A stretch of DNA of 64,000 nt, from NCBI GenBank assembly GCA_020310875.1, contig CM035432.1:91231018-91295017 (forward strand), written 5' to 3'. The translations under genes and the position numbers were made by a program. Shown piece by piece: positions 35,653 to 47,537 of this stretch. Below the pieces are notes generated by a model. That model saw only the letters and a list, made by a program, of their open reading frames with translations, was not told the origin of the DNA and made no database searches. This stretch comes from Ceratopteris richardii. Taxonomy: Eukaryota; Streptophyta; Polypodiopsida; Polypodiales; Pteridaceae. Every line of letters begins with the position of its first letter. Position 1 is the stretch's first letter.

Positions 35653-36849
35653 ATGGTTACATTTGCACATGATGTTTTCATGGAGCAACTAGAAGGTTTC
35701 AAGGATAGAAGTTATTCAGAGCATGTGTGTAAGCTCAAGAGAGCTTTGTATGGTTTGAAGCCGGCTCCAAGGGCATGGAATTACAGACTTGTGAAGTTCT
35801 TGAAAGAGCTTTGTTTCCAAGTGTCTAAGGCAGATACTAGCTTGCTTGTTAAAGCAAGTGATGATGGGTTCATCTATATTTGCATATATGTTGATGACAT
35901 AATTCTTACAGCCACAGATGAGAAGGGCATACAAATTCTTAAGAAGCAAATGGAGAAAGAATTTAAGATCAGTGACTTGGGAGACTTGTCATATTTCTTG
36001 GGCATGGAGATTTCATATACTCAACATGGAGTATATGTGACTCAAGAAAGGTATCTGAAGAACTTGTTTATCAAGTTTAAAACAGAAGATTGCAAGGTAG
36101 CACCTACTCCAATGGAGGTGAATCATAAATTGAGTATATATGGAGGAAAAGAATTCAAGGACATGAAGCTATATCAAAGTTTGGTTGGTAGTCTAATCTA
36201 TGCTACATTAACTAGACATGATTTATCATCTGCAGCTGGAGTGTTGTCTCAATTCATGCATTGTCCTAGGAAAGAACATTGGATTGCAGGACAAAGCATG
36301 CTAAGATACATTAAGGGTACACTCAAAGAAGGTTTGTATTATGGATTCACATCAGATACAAAGATCAAGATATATAGTGATATAGATTGGGCAAGTAATC
36401 CTGATGAGAGGAGGTCAACCTATGTGTATCTATGTTATGTGGAAGATAAGTTAATCTCTTGGTGTTCCAAGAAGCAACATACAATTTCTTTGTCATCCAC
36501 AAAAGCATAGTATAAAGGTATGGTTGAAGCTGCAAAAAAGGTTATATGGTTGAAGACTCTCATGAAGAGTTTTGACATCATCCATAGTACACCCACTATT
36601 TATGGAGATAATATGAGTTCATTGTATCTAGCTGATAACCCTGTATTTCATGCCAGGACTAAACATATTGAGATTAAATCTCATTTCTTGAGAGAGAAGG
36701 TGATTGATAAAGAGATTAAAGTCATACATACTTCTACAAAAGATCAGATTGCAAATATGCTAACCAAAAGCTTGGATGGACCTAAGTTGCAGAGGTTCAA
36801 AGACATGGCAGGTATAAAGAAGATGGAGAAAATCACAATTGATGATTGA
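35653..36849 (+). pseudogene. Copia E RT C-terminus and RNase H
   Basis: After a frameshift near 35,655 the frame gives LKRALYGLKPAPRAWN, CIYVDDIILTATD (intact YVDD), YFLGMEI, VAPTPMEVNHKL, the RNase H start IKIYSDIDWASN and KKQHTISLSSTKA. A TAG follows at 36,508 where Glu is expected (STEAEY becomes STKA-stop-YK). It then continues with TIYGDNMSSLYLADNP and ends DGPKLQRFKDM. The RNase H Glu appears lost. Confidence 0.9.
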
Positions 36850-36857
36850 GAGGGAGC

Positions 36858-37879
36858 TCTTGGTGCAGAACAATCAACAATTGATGATTTAGATAAATAT
36901 TTGAAGTCAAAGAATAAAGAAAAGATCAACATATGAGTCTTGAAGTTTAGAGCATGGTCAGAAGATGAAGACTTGTATATACATGTGTACTTATCCTGTA
37001 ATTAGTTCATAAAAACCTTGTATCTATGATGAATTGGGATTTAAACATCTATATATACTTCATTTAGATGTAATACGAGTAGGAGAGATCATGAGTGATA
37101 CGTTTTAGAAATCATTAGAGACTTTAGAAAGTGAGAAGAACATGAATCATCAATCAGATGTAAGATTTCTTTGAATAGAAGAAAGTTGCCCCTCGATCTT
37201 TTGCTCAGTGCTCCTTCAGTGTTTATCCTATTGAGGAATGATTTTGTACAAGTCTAATTCTATAGTTGAGTGACCTTTGTACAAGTTTTGAGAGTTAAAT
37301 TGTAATCAAGCCGAGAGAATTGTAAGTAGGAACAATTACATGTGTAAATGTGAAAAGTGAAGATAGAAATAGGTGCAATCCTGGTGGTCAATGTTTTGAT
37401 CATATCTCCCTCCACAGTGTAAAGTTATTAGCAAGTAAGCACTCATTCTTCAAGTTCAAAGGTGAGCTAATTGTGGTTAAAGGCATTTGAATAAAATATT
37501 TCTAGTTTGGGAGAAGCATGCATTAGAAGTTGCAGGTGTCAAAGTCGACTATATAGAAGAACAATTTCAGACATTGGTAGATTGTTTGGAGGAAATCTCA
37601 AGATCTGCTTAATCTTTTGGAAAGATTTAACTTGGAGAAGGTGCATAAAATTTAGGAGACCCCTTGTAAAAATTTTCATTGAAAACTTATTTGATCAATC
37701 AATGAGTGGATTAAGTGCAGCATACATTTTTGAGTAATCAGTTTCTTCACAGTTAGTTCAAAGTTTGATAATTTGACATTGGTCTTCCAAAATTGGTTGA
37801 GGTTTTGAGTTGTTCTTGATATAGAGGTGCTCCAGCATCAATGATAAATTTTTCTTTTGGAGACTAACACTCTCCATCA
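36858..37879 (+). repeat. Copia E 3' LTR with preceding polypurine tract
   Basis: TTGAGAGGGAGC (36,846-36,857) precedes TCTTGGTGCAGAAC, which fits a TG-start changed to TC. The LTR ends CTCTCCATCA at 37,879, 1022 bp. Right after it the RT of copia G begins on the other strand. Confidence 0.88.
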
Positions 37880-39330
37880 CTTTGCCGTAGGTGAAAATGT
37901 TTCTTCATAATCTACTCCATGTGTTTGGGCAAATCCCTTTACCACTAACCTTGCCTTGTACCTGTTTATAGAGCCATGAGAGTTCTTTTTAATTTTGTAT
38001 ATCCACCTTGAACCAATTACCTTCATATCTGGCTTCTTGGGAACTAGATCCCAAGTGTGATTTTCCTACAATGCTTCCACTTCTTCCTGCATAGCTTCTC
38101 TCCATTCTTTCTTCTTCCTGACCTCTTCAAATGAAGAAGGCTCGGCTCTTCTGCCATAGAGTCTTTAATTATATACACAAAGTGCTTTGTGACTAAAGAT
38201 GTATAATATCCATACATTATGGGCTTCTTACTTTCTCTTTGTGATCTCCTTAATGCTTGATTTGAAGACTCTCGTAAATCTTCTAATTTCTTGAGCTTGA
38301 TCTTGCCTCTTGACTTCTAAGATTTGAAGTCAATTTGCTCTTCATCTTCTGAGTTGATATCTTCTGCCAATGGTTGATCTTCTTGTGTGAGGGTTGGAAA
38401 ATCATTTTCCAAATCATATGGTAACTTGACTTTCCTATAATCATCTTCAAAACATGAATTATTCTCATCAAATGCTACATCCCCACTAACCATAAATGCC
38501 TTGTTAGTGGGATTGTATAGTCTATACTCCTTTTGATTCTGATCATACCCAATAAATATACATTTCATAGCCTTAGGATCAAGCTTTCCGTTGATTTGTG
38601 ATGGGATGTGTGCATAGGCAATGCACCCAAATATTTTGCAATGGTTCAATGAGGGTCTCCTACCATGCCGTGCTTCATAGTGTGTCATACCATCCAATGA
38701 TTTGGATGGAAGCCTATTGAACAAGTAGGTGGCTGTGGAGATAGCCTCTACCCATAAACAATTGGGTAACTTCTTCTCATTTAACATAGACCTAGCAGCT
38801 TCAACAATTAACATGTTCCTTCTGTCTGCCACTCCATTCAATTTAGGAGTGTATCTGGTTGTTGATTCCCTCTTTATGCTTCTGTCCTGTAGAAATACAT
38901 AATACTCATGTGAAAAGTACTCAGCACCTCCATCACACATGATCCTCTTCAAGCTCCTTCCTGTTTAGTTTTCAACTAGTTCCAAGTATTTCTTAAAACA
39001 TGTAAATACCTCATCCTTATGCTTCATGAAATAAAGGATTGTCCACCTACTGTAATAATCAATGAATGACACATAGTACCTTGAACTTGAGATGGATGGA
39101 TCTTTGCTAGGACCCCACACATCAGTGTGTACAAGCTCTAAATAGTCTTCATGGATGTATCCTTTCCTATTGAATGGTTGCCTGCAATCTTTGCCAAATT
39201 GGCATGCTCCACATTTGTATATCATATGTTGCTTGGTCACATTGGGAGTTCCATGCACACTTTGATCCTTGCAAATTTGCTTCATATTTTTTTCTCCTAT
39301 GTGTCCTAGCCTTTTGTGCCACATTTCTAA
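37880..39330 (-). pseudogene. Copia G integrase and RT start, cut by copia E
   Basis: Minus strand: [16 protein letters not shown], the finger [55 protein letters not shown] and LNGVADRRNMLIVEAARSML. The second catalytic Asp is kept and the Glu of AERRN is Asp. The tail FGCIAYAHIPSQ and [11 protein letters not shown] follows, then the RT start [16 protein letters not shown] and [17 protein letters not shown]. The frame ends at FSPTAK exactly where the copia E LTR starts. Confidence 0.9.
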
Positions 39331-40820
39331 CTCAGATAAAGTTTGATCTCTATAACTGAATAGAGTTATGTTCCTTGTGTCTTCAATCTCAAATGTAAAT
39401 AATCTTCCTCTCTTCTCACCTTTGGCAATCCTTTTGAAGCCTTATTGGGGTTCTTCAACATAGGCTCCATGCTTAGTGAATCTGACCTGTAAACCTTTCT
39501 CTACAATCTCCCCAACACTAATTAGGTTCTTGATTATAGTAGGCACATACATAACTTTTCTCAAAAGGTTCATACTACCATCAGATGTTTTGACATTTCC
39601 AATTTGCTTGACTGAGTGTTTAGTGTCATCACCTGTTTGTACTTCATGCTTCCCCTTGGGTTCTTCAAGGTCAAATAATAGAGTTACATTTTGCCCCACA
39701 TGATTGGAACAATCTGAATCAATGTAGAAAAGATGCTCATCATCGTTACCTTGCTTAGATGTCATGTTCATGAAGAGTAGAGAGTCTTCTTGATCTTCAA
39801 TATTGTTTTTGTGGTCCCTTCTTCCTCTAAAGCCTCCTTGATAAGTATTATTGTTGTAGCCTTGATTATAGTTATGGTTGTAGTTGCCTCCACCATTGTT
39901 GTAGCTGCCTCTTGATTGTCCATAGCTGCCTCTATGGTATCCTCTACCCCTTTGGTTCCTTGTATTCTTGAACCATTCTTCTGTAGTGTGGTTGTTAAGA
40001 CCACAAATGTTGCATGATGAGTTGTTGTACGGTCTCTCCCTACCTTGCTTTCCTCCTTTGCCCCTTCCTCTAGCACCTCTTCCTCTTCTTGCATAATTAG
40101 CTTGAGAAGTACTAGACTCTTCTTCACTCTTCTTGTTTTTAACTTTATCCTAGCTTTATTTTTATTTGTATAAAGGGAAGAAGATTGGTTACCTCTTGAG
40201 TTATCACCATTTCTATTGAGCTTTGTCTCATGGGTGAAGAGTTGTCCCATCAAAGTGTTGAGGTCAGGTATTTGCATATCCATGTAGAGGTCCATTGTTG
40301 TGGTGAAGGACTCTCACTTGTCATCAGCCTTGATTCCATTAATGATCTGCCTCACAATATTTTCTTCTTGTATCTCCTCTCCAATGCTTGCAAGCTGGTC
40401 AACCACATCTTTCATTTTGGTTACATAATCAGCCACTCCTTTCTTTGGTTGTTTCTTTAGGGTTGTGAATTCCATCCATAATTGATTCTTCATAGCTCTT
40501 GTGTTTGAGGAGAAATATGATGAAAGCACTTCCCAAGTCTCTTAGGAGGTCTTTCAATTTCTTTCAGGTTGTAAGAAGAAATCAGAGATTGAGTTTACTA
40601 AGTATGACCTAGCAAAAGCATCTTTTACGCACCATATGGTTAGCCTCTCTTGCTCTTCCTTTGTTGGTTGATGCTTGCTCCTAAAGATTTCCATTTCTTC
40701 ATCTCTTGAGATGTATCCATATAGACTTCTCCCTTGAAGGTATGCTTGCATCCTTAGTGACCATGCTGAGTAGTTTTTCCTATCCCATTTGTCAATGAAC
40801 GATGGAAATCCATTTCCCAT
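39331..40820 (-). pseudogene. Copia G gag and protease remnant
   Basis: Starts at ATG 40,820 (MGNGFPSFIDKWDRKNY), the same start as copia F. Capsid motifs are [18 protein letters not shown] and [10 protein letters not shown]. Stops lie near 40,554 and 40,314 and a frameshift near 40,155. The zinc knuckle CNICGLNNHTTEEWF has lost its last Cys. The protease is YIDSDCSNHVG, DSD instead of DSG. The protease end reads MYVPTIIKNLISVGEIVEKG. Confidence 0.9.
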
Positions 40821-40833
40821 CTTGATTGTTATA

Positions 40834-40845
40834 GCTCTGATACCA
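40834..40845 (-). promoter_or_regulatory. Primer-binding site of copia G
   Basis: TGGTATCAGAGC on the minus strand, tRNA-Met type, between the LTR and the gag ATG. Confidence 0.9.
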
Positions 40846-40846
40846 T

Positions 40847-41908
40847 TGTTGGAGGAGATGGTGGAAAGTCACAAGAAATAAAGTGGTGTAGCTAAATCTT
40901 GCTTCACACCTATTGAGAATGATGATTGGAGAGTGTAGTAGGCCTCTTTAAATTGATAATGAACATAAATAATCATACATGTAGCTTGGAAGATGATCCA
41001 CTATTGGAAGGATCAAAACAGATAGGTTGGGAGATACTATAAGATCAAAAACTTGCTATTTTGGTTCATACACATGTCTGGTGTTTTGAACAACTCTCTG
41101 AGCACAACAACAATCGGCTTAATTCATTTTGGGGACCTCTAATTAACTTAGTAAGCTAATGATCATGAGTGATTTCATCAAAATGATGGACTACATGTAT
41201 AGAAATGTGTTTAGCAAATCATACTATCATCTCGACATTTACGGGTTGTGATAATCAGCAGACGAGTGAGTAAAGATGAGCTAATATCTACCGATCCAGA
41301 GAAACTTTGCTAATGAAAATGTGTAGGGTTGTAGTAGACACTATGCTGCATCTTTGATGCTTTGAAACATTGCAAATGATCAACTACAGAGAGAGAACAA
41401 GCTCTAACAAGATCAGTGTTCTAATAGAGTTATGACAGAGAAGTTAGATGACAATGTAATGATCATATATGTATTAAAACATCCACAAATAAAATGTCAT
41501 TGGCAATCAATCATTGTTCAATGTGTGAGAGGTGAGTGAGCTATGAAGTGAGTTCCCACTTCACAATATGTCTACATGAAAATGATCTTTGAACCTTGAG
41601 ATACACGCAATTCTTTGAAATCCTCCTTTTAAAGTTATACTTGGAGCCAAGGTTTGAATTCAAATTCAAAATTCCGCCTTCAAGGTGAATGCTAACTTCT
41701 AGGATAGATTGTCTCTTAGCTCAACAACCAAAATGATTTGTGATTTAACATTTCCTAACTTCATGTGGATACAATCCACTTTTACAAAGATAAATGTGAA
41801 GTAATTTATCAAGAGGTTGAACATATGAATCCTTGCATAGGCTATGCCAATTAATCAACCATGAGCTCCTCAACCAAGTATGTGGGCTTGGTCGTAATTG
41901 CACCAACA
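40847..41908 (-). repeat. Copia G 5' LTR
   Basis: Minus strand TGTTGGTGCAATTACGACC ... CTCCAACA, about 1062 bp, next to the PBS. Start and length resemble the LTRs of copia F and E, in line with one family. No second copy is in the window. The bases beyond it (TTTCC) may be a target duplication, but this cannot be tested. Confidence 0.8.
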
Positions 41909-42214
41909 TTTCCTACTGTTGATTTTTTTTGTGTATTCAAGTTTTAGTCTCTAGAGTGGCTTCTAGTCCACTTGTAATACTCATTTGGATTATTTTTTAC
42001 TTATTTTAATCATTTTGAGTCTTGAGAAATTAGGCTTTTCTAATCTATGTTCTTGTAATTTTTCCATCATTGTGGCTTCAATGTCAAGATGTATTTGTGC
42101 ACACTCACATGTTAGAGGGTATACTTCCCTAAGGAAGAATTGCCCTTGAGTAGGAGTACTAGAATTGTGGATCCGGTGGCCTATTCTACATCATGAATTT
42201 ATTAAATGACTTTG
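41909..42214. other. Spacer, nothing recognised
   Basis: About 300 A/T-rich bases between the G LTR and the gypsy remnant. No reading frame or repeat that I can support. Confidence 0.3.
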
Positions 42215-42840
42215 GTTGAGGCTATATATATTCTTATAATTGTTTGAATCCACCTTCCTTTTTTAATTTTTCAATTGAAGTAGAAGTATCTAAAGAGATG
42301 ATTGAGAAGATGGATGAAGAACTTGGAAAAATTAAACAAGATATAAAAGAAGGTTAGAAAAGACAAAAGAAATTCCATGATTTGAAGAAAAGACCACTTG
42401 AATTTCAAATCAATCCTCAATTATCTAACTTGTTGTTAGGGAAGCATCACATACTTTCTCAACAATACGCAAGATCTTTTAAAGTTTTGAGAAAGATTTG
42501 AATCTATTTCTTATTCATTGGAATTGCTTGAATATTTAAATTTGCATCCTATACTTCATGTTAGCTTACTTGAAAGATGTGTACTTTATGCTCCTTATAT
42601 TTTTTTGAACAACTATAATCTAAAGGATTATGGATCTTTTGAGCTTTGACTTGGCATAATATTACATAGGAAGGCAAGATTACTTAGGAATCCACATATA
42701 GTACAAGTTTTGGTGAAATAACCCACATAGTTAGTTGAAGATTTGATGTGGGGAAATTTAAACAATTTTCTAACATATTACCCTTGTTTCCAACTCTAAG
42801 ACGAAAGTTCTTAAAAGAAGGGAAGAATTTTGATAAGTCC
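42215..42840 (+). pseudogene. Ty3/gypsy integrase tail and chromodomain-like remnant
   Basis: On the plus strand, with several stops and shifts, the following can be read. EVSKEMIEKMDEELGKIKQD and KRQKKFHDLKKRPLEFQ match the helical tail after a gypsy integrase. YSLELLEYLNLHPILHVSLL near 42,520-42,580 matches the HPVFHVSLLK motif. RKARLLRNPHIVQVLVK, then VEDLMWGNLNNF (42,670-42,760), matches the gypsy chromodomain pattern (RNR-I-QVLVKW--VEDATWE). It is the end of a chromovirus-type pol, unrelated to the gypsy at the left edge. Confidence 0.6.
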
Positions 42841-42965
42841 AATGATAGAGAGATAATTCAGTTTGAAGATTTTGTTATACATTGTGTAGATAATGTCGAG
42901 AATGACTATTTCGATCATTTTATACATACAAACAAAATTTAGGGATGATGGCTTTATATTCTCTT

Positions 42966-43210
42966 TTTAAACCACATTTGCATAATATTTTTCTAGTTTG
43001 AGTTCAAACATCAAATTGGAAGATCCAGGAAAAATGTTTCATGGGAGAAAGGAAAAATGTTTCACGAAAGATCTAGGGAAAATGTTTCATGTTTCATCTA
43101 AACCACATTTGCATAATATTTTCTAGTTTGAGTTCAAATATCAAATCGAAAGATCTAGGAAACATTTTTCATGGGAGTTCAAACATCAAATCGAAAGATC
43201 CAAGAATAAA
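42966..43210. repeat. Direct repeats of about 60 bp downstream of the gypsy remnant
   Basis: AACCACATTTGCATAATATT plus TTCTAGTTTGAGTTCAAA and following bases occur near 42,970 and again near 43,100. A third partial copy (GAGTTCAAACATCAAATCGA) lies near 43,174, with GGAAAAATGTTTCA-type motifs in between. It may be a decayed LTR or 3' region of the gypsy remnant. Confidence 0.6.
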
Positions 43211-43879
43211 GGTTTCTATCTAAAATATTTGTGAATCATTCTTAGGTAATTCATTTCAAGCTTGAAAATCAGTTCACTATAAAATAATGTCTTGATTTTA
43301 TTTCTCTAGAATTTATAATCTTGTAGGATTGAAAAATAATATTTGGAGGTGGATTTGGATCTAGGGTGTCTCTAAAATTATTTCATACATTGAAGAGCTG
43401 AACAATTTATCCTCTCACAAGCATTGTGGAATTTTGCATAATTTTTTAGTTACAAGGCCCAAAAAAAGTGATAAATTTTCCAACAAAAAAAAAATCTGCT
43501 AAAAAAAGCAACTAAACACTAAAGCAAGGTGTAATTTATGAAATTTTTGCATGAAACACTCAAAGATGTGAATCTTTTTATATTTGGTGGATCATGCACT
43601 TCCTTCATGAGTGATGATCAATTCTTTTTTGAGAGATCATTGTGTCATGTGAGAGGAGGCTTCCTATCAAAGATCCTCCTTGGGGTTGTGACTGAGAATG
43701 AGATTGTGAGTGATAGAATAATTGAGAGTGTGGGTATGTATGAGATTGAAATTTCTTGGGGGTATCAAGAGGTTGAGGATTTTCCACAAAGCTATTTTTG
43801 GATAAGCCATTGTTTTTATTCAGATCTATAGCACAAGATTCTCTCTCTTTCTACGTCACATATTGTTTATTCTATTGCA
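43211..43879. other. Spacer, no supported gene
   Basis: A/T-rich sequence. A plus-strand frame of 97 codons at 43,538-43,831 has no recognisable motif and abuts the truncated start of copia H, so I do not call it a gene. Confidence 0.3.
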
Positions 43880-46460
43880 TCATATTTTCTATTGTCTTGT
43901 TTTTTTGTGACATTCATAGATGATTTTACTTGCATGTTTTGGATCTATTTCATAAAGCAAAAATCAAATGTGTTTCAATGCTTTAAAGTGTTTAAAGCTA
44001 TGGCTGAGACAGTGACATGTAACTACATAAAGAATCTAAGGTATGATGGAGGGAGAGAGTACTTCTCAAATGAATGTTAATATTCTCACTAGGATCAAGG
44101 CATCAAAAGAGAAGTAACATGCAGCTATACACTTGAACAAAACGGGGTTGCAAAAAGAAAGTACAAGTACATTGCAAAGATAGTTAGGGCAATGTTGAAT
44201 GAAATGAATATTCCCAAGATGTAGCCAATACATTGGTATACCTTATGGATAGGGCTCCAACTTCAAGAATACACACTTCAACACTTTATCAAGCTTGGTA
44301 TGGTAAGAATCCAAACCTCTCCCACCTCAAAATATTTGGTTGTACATGTTGTCTTCATGTTCCTAGTGAGATAAGGCGCAAGTTTCAAGATAAGTCAAAC
44401 AAGTGTGTCTTCATTGGCTATGAAAATGATCAAAAAGGTTTTAGGTGCTTCAATCCTAATACAAAGGAGCTCAAAGTTTTAAGAGATGTAGCTTTTGATG
44501 AGCTATTTCCATTGTACAAGAAGGTACCATATTTACAGGAAGATGAAGATGATGGATCTAGGCATGAAGAAGATCAAAGTCAAATAATTATTGAACTACG
44601 TGTTCATCAAACCATAATTTCAAATGATGAAGATCAGATTTCATCACCTTGAAGAGGAGGAACAAGACGAAATTTAGCATCAAGTCATTCAACAAAAGGG
44701 AAAGAAAAGCGTATGGAGCTAGATGAGGATGAAGTTAAAGTGGGAGATGAAGACCATGGAGAATCTTCACATGTACCAAAGAATAAGCCATGGAATAGAA
44801 GGTTCATACCTCCAAAAGGTGAAGAGAGGAAGTCCTTAAGGCCAAGGTATCTAGTAGATAGGTTCACATATGATTCATTTATGGCAACACATTATGCTTA
44901 TATGAATAAAGTTGTAGAGGATCATGATCCTACATGTTTTGAAGAAGCAAACATGTATAATGAATGGAAGGAAGATATGAAGGAAGAGATTGAAGATGTT
45001 GAAGACTTGGAGTCTTGTGCCCAAGAAGGAGGCCTTTAAAGTGATAGGAAGCAAGTGGGTCTACAAGGTAAAGAGGAAAGAAGATGGGACTATCTCTAGG
45101 TACAAAGGGAGGCTTGTTGCAAAAGGCTTTGCACAAACATATGGAGTGAATTTTGAGAAAACTTTAAGCCCTGTGGCTAAAACAAACACCATTAGATTCT
45201 TAAAATATCTATGGCAACCAACAAAGTCTGGAAGTTATATCAATTGGATATCAAGAATGCATTCCTCAATGGAGGCCTCGAAGAAGAAGTGTATAGGGAG
45301 AACCACAAGCTTTTGTAAGTAGTAAGTTTCCCACACATGTTTGCAAGTTGAAAAAGGTTCTTTATGACCTAGAGCAAGTACCAAGGGCCCCGAATCATAG
45401 ATTGGTGGAGTATCTCATCAAGTGTGGATACAAAAAAAGTGATGCAAACCACTCTTTCTTCACGAAACAAAGACGTGAACTAATTGCCTAGATTTGTGTG
45501 TATGTCGATGATCTTATTATCATAGGTGATGACATAAAGCAAATTGAAGACATCAAATCCAATCTAGGTATAGAATTTAAGATCTCAGATCTTAGGGAAT
45601 TGAGGTATTTTCTTGGCATTGAAGTTGTTTACAAACAAGATGAAATCATGTTGATGTAAAGGAACTGCATTCTAGATGTACTTGAAAAGTTTGGCATGAT
45701 AAATTGCAAGCCAATCTCCAATCCAATGGAGGTTAATTTGAAGGTGATTTCTAGTGATAGTAATCCTCGTGAATATGAAACTATATATAGGTCTATGGTT
45801 AGATCACTCAATTATGCAACCATCACAAGACCCGATATAGCTCATGGAATAGAATTCTTATCACAATTCATGCATACTCCACTGACTAGTCACTTGTTCA
45901 CAGCAAGAAGAATGCTTAGGTACTTAAAGGGTACTATGAATGAAGGATTATGCTATGCATATGATGATGAATTGCAGGTCAAGGAATAATCTAATGCGGA
46001 TTGGGCTGGATCCAAAGAAGATAGAAGAAGCACTTGTGGTTATCTAGTTATGTTTGGAAGTAAAGTCATATCTTGGATTGCAAAGAAGCAACCCAAAGTG
46101 GCTTTATCATCTTCAGAGGATGACTATAGAGCACTTGCACCAACCACATGTGAACTTATGTGGCTTAGGAAGTTATTTATGGAGTTGAGTTTCTCAGGTG
46201 CATACATATCCTATCTATTGTGATAACATGAGTAGCATACACCTTGCCTCAAACCCTATTTTCCATGCAAGGAACAAGGACATTGAAGTACACTACCACT
46301 TCATAAGGGAAAAGGTATTGAAAAAGGAGATTGCAATGATTCATATTTACAAAAGACCAAGTTGCTGATATTTTTACAAAGGCTTTGGATGGCACAAAAC
46401 TCATGAAGTTCAAGTAATGCATTAGCATGAAGGACCTTCGATGAAGATGAGGATTGAACC
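43880..46460 (+). pseudogene. Copia H integrase, RT and RNase H remnant; gag and protease missing
   Basis: It begins inside the integrase core (FVTFIDDFTCMFWIYFIKQK). LRYDGGREYFSNEC, NGVAKRKYKYIAKIVRAML (Glu replaced by Lys), FGCTCCLHVPSEIR, GFRCFNPNTKELKVLRDV, RPRYLVDRFTYDSFMATHYA follow. RT begins GSKWVYKVKRKEDGTISRYK with AKGFAQTYG, and ICVYVDDLIIIGDD (YVDD kept, near 45,505). Then come NPMEVNLKVIS, the RNase H NADWAGSKEDRRST, ALSSSEDDYRAL (Glu replaced by Asp) and IYCDNMSSIHLASNP. It carries many stops and shifts. Confidence 0.9.
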
Positions 46461-46469
46461 TTGAGGGGG
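46461..46469 (+). promoter_or_regulatory. Polypurine tract of copia H
   Basis: TTGAGGGGG directly before TGTTAAAAGATC, the presumed start of the 3' LTR. Confidence 0.85.
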
Positions 46470-47074
46470 TGTTAAAAGATCAAGCTTTAAAGTAAAAATT
46501 CATGGAAAAAAAAATTTGTACAAGTCGAGCAATGTATCAAGGCCTCAATCCACGATTCTTTACCACAATGAATCATTCAACCACTCTCCAAATAATTCCA
46601 ATCCATTCTTCTAAGTTAAAAGAAGCAATTTTAGGAAAAGGGGTTTGTAGATTGTAGGGGCCTACTTGCTTTGTATACAATAGGCTTGGCTCACTTTGTG
46701 TATTTTGTTTGTGTATTGTAAGTGTCATTAGAGTGTTGAAGCTCCAACAAGCAAGCCCCATGCTTGCTTCCATCCCAAGTTAGGGTTCCGATATCTCACT
46801 ACCTATGTGAGTAATGAGTACTTTTTATTTCTCTTAGTTTTATCGATTGGTTCTCATATTTAGGAATCGATTTGTTATGGCTTTACTCTTTTTGGATAGC
46901 TAATAGAGTCTTCTAAAGTTGGGTTGAATGTGGGGATCTATCTCTTCATATTCTCTAAGTTAATATCTTTGGAGTGAAGGTGTGTCTTTGCACAAGTTTG
47001 TGAGAGTGTTGGCCATGTAGTCTAATTTGTAGGCATTTCCATTTTACGTGTGACAATCAATTTTGGATGAAATA
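46470..47074 (+). repeat. Copia H 3' LTR, first part, split by element I
   Basis: It starts TGTTAAAAGATCAAGC after the polypurine tract and runs to the element I insertion at 47,075. The remainder should continue at 53,873, and its end is not identifiable because no second LTR is in the window. Confidence 0.65.
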
Positions 47075-47522
47075 TGCAAGAGAACAAGGATTACGACCAC
47101 CACATGCTAGAGAGATGACTCTCCTCCCAACCAAATGCCTCAATATATAGAGCTCTCCAGGGGACTGCCTTCTTGGGCACGTGGATACTAGCCAGCCATG
47201 TGTCGGCCATGTAACTGCATGTGCGCCAAGTGTCCCAGTTAACTCGAGTTAACTCAAGTGGATGCTTCTAGAAGGCTCTAGATCTCTTTGGGCAAAATAC
47301 TCTCCCCATGTCCCGCATGGGGATTGAGCCCAAGACCTCCTCCTTCACATCCTTGAGACTTAACCACTAAGCTAAGTGGATCACTTGTTCACAAGAGCAC
47401 AAGACCTCCTAGTAAGTCTAAACTCGAGATCTTTGGTCATACACACGGATGACCAAACGATGTTCGATTTCAGATCTGTCTGAATCGACCAGATCCTTAG
47501 ATCATAGAATTACTTTATTACA
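47075..47522 (-). repeat. Element I 3' LTR
   Basis: 448 bp. It contains a TATATA stretch near 47,150 close to the LTR end, an 18-bp perfect palindrome AGTTAACTCGAGTTAACT at 47,237-47,254 and a tRNA-like promoter (see below). Confidence 0.92.
47320..47374 (-). promoter_or_regulatory. tRNA-like internal promoter (A box, B box) in the 3' LTR of element I
   Basis: On the minus strand TAGCTTAGTGG (47,374-47,364) fits the pol III A box TRGCNNAGYNGG in all 11 positions it covers. GGCTCAATCCC (47,330-47,320) is a B box with one mismatch to GGTTCRANNCC. Start-to-start spacing is 44 bases, as in a tRNA gene. The B box lies in a TTGGG/CCCAT-type stem resembling a T arm. Confidence 0.65.
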
Positions 47523-47537
47523 TTCTTCCCCCCTTGG
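47523..47537 (-). promoter_or_regulatory. Polypurine tract of element I
   Basis: CCAAGGGGGGAAGAA on the minus strand, directly before the 3' LTR start TGTAATAAAG. Confidence 0.85.

Larger units (their letters stand above)
26070..37879 (+). mobile_element. Copia E, split by copia F
   Basis: The two LTR copies (26,070-26,773, truncated, and 36,858-37,879) are in direct orientation. The PBS is at 26,775 and the gag ATG at 26,996. Coding remnants lie at 33,406-36,849 and a polypurine tract at 36,846. Copia F occupies 27,006-33,400. The right end abuts the RT of copia G (flank CTTTG). The left end is lost in a deletion, so the target duplication cannot be checked. Confidence 0.88.

Noticed and set aside
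43538..43831. 97-codon plus-strand frame upstream of copia H
   Set aside because: No recognisable motif; it lies at a truncation boundary.
46573..46773. 66-codon minus-strand frame in copia H LTR
   Set aside because: LTR sequence without motif.
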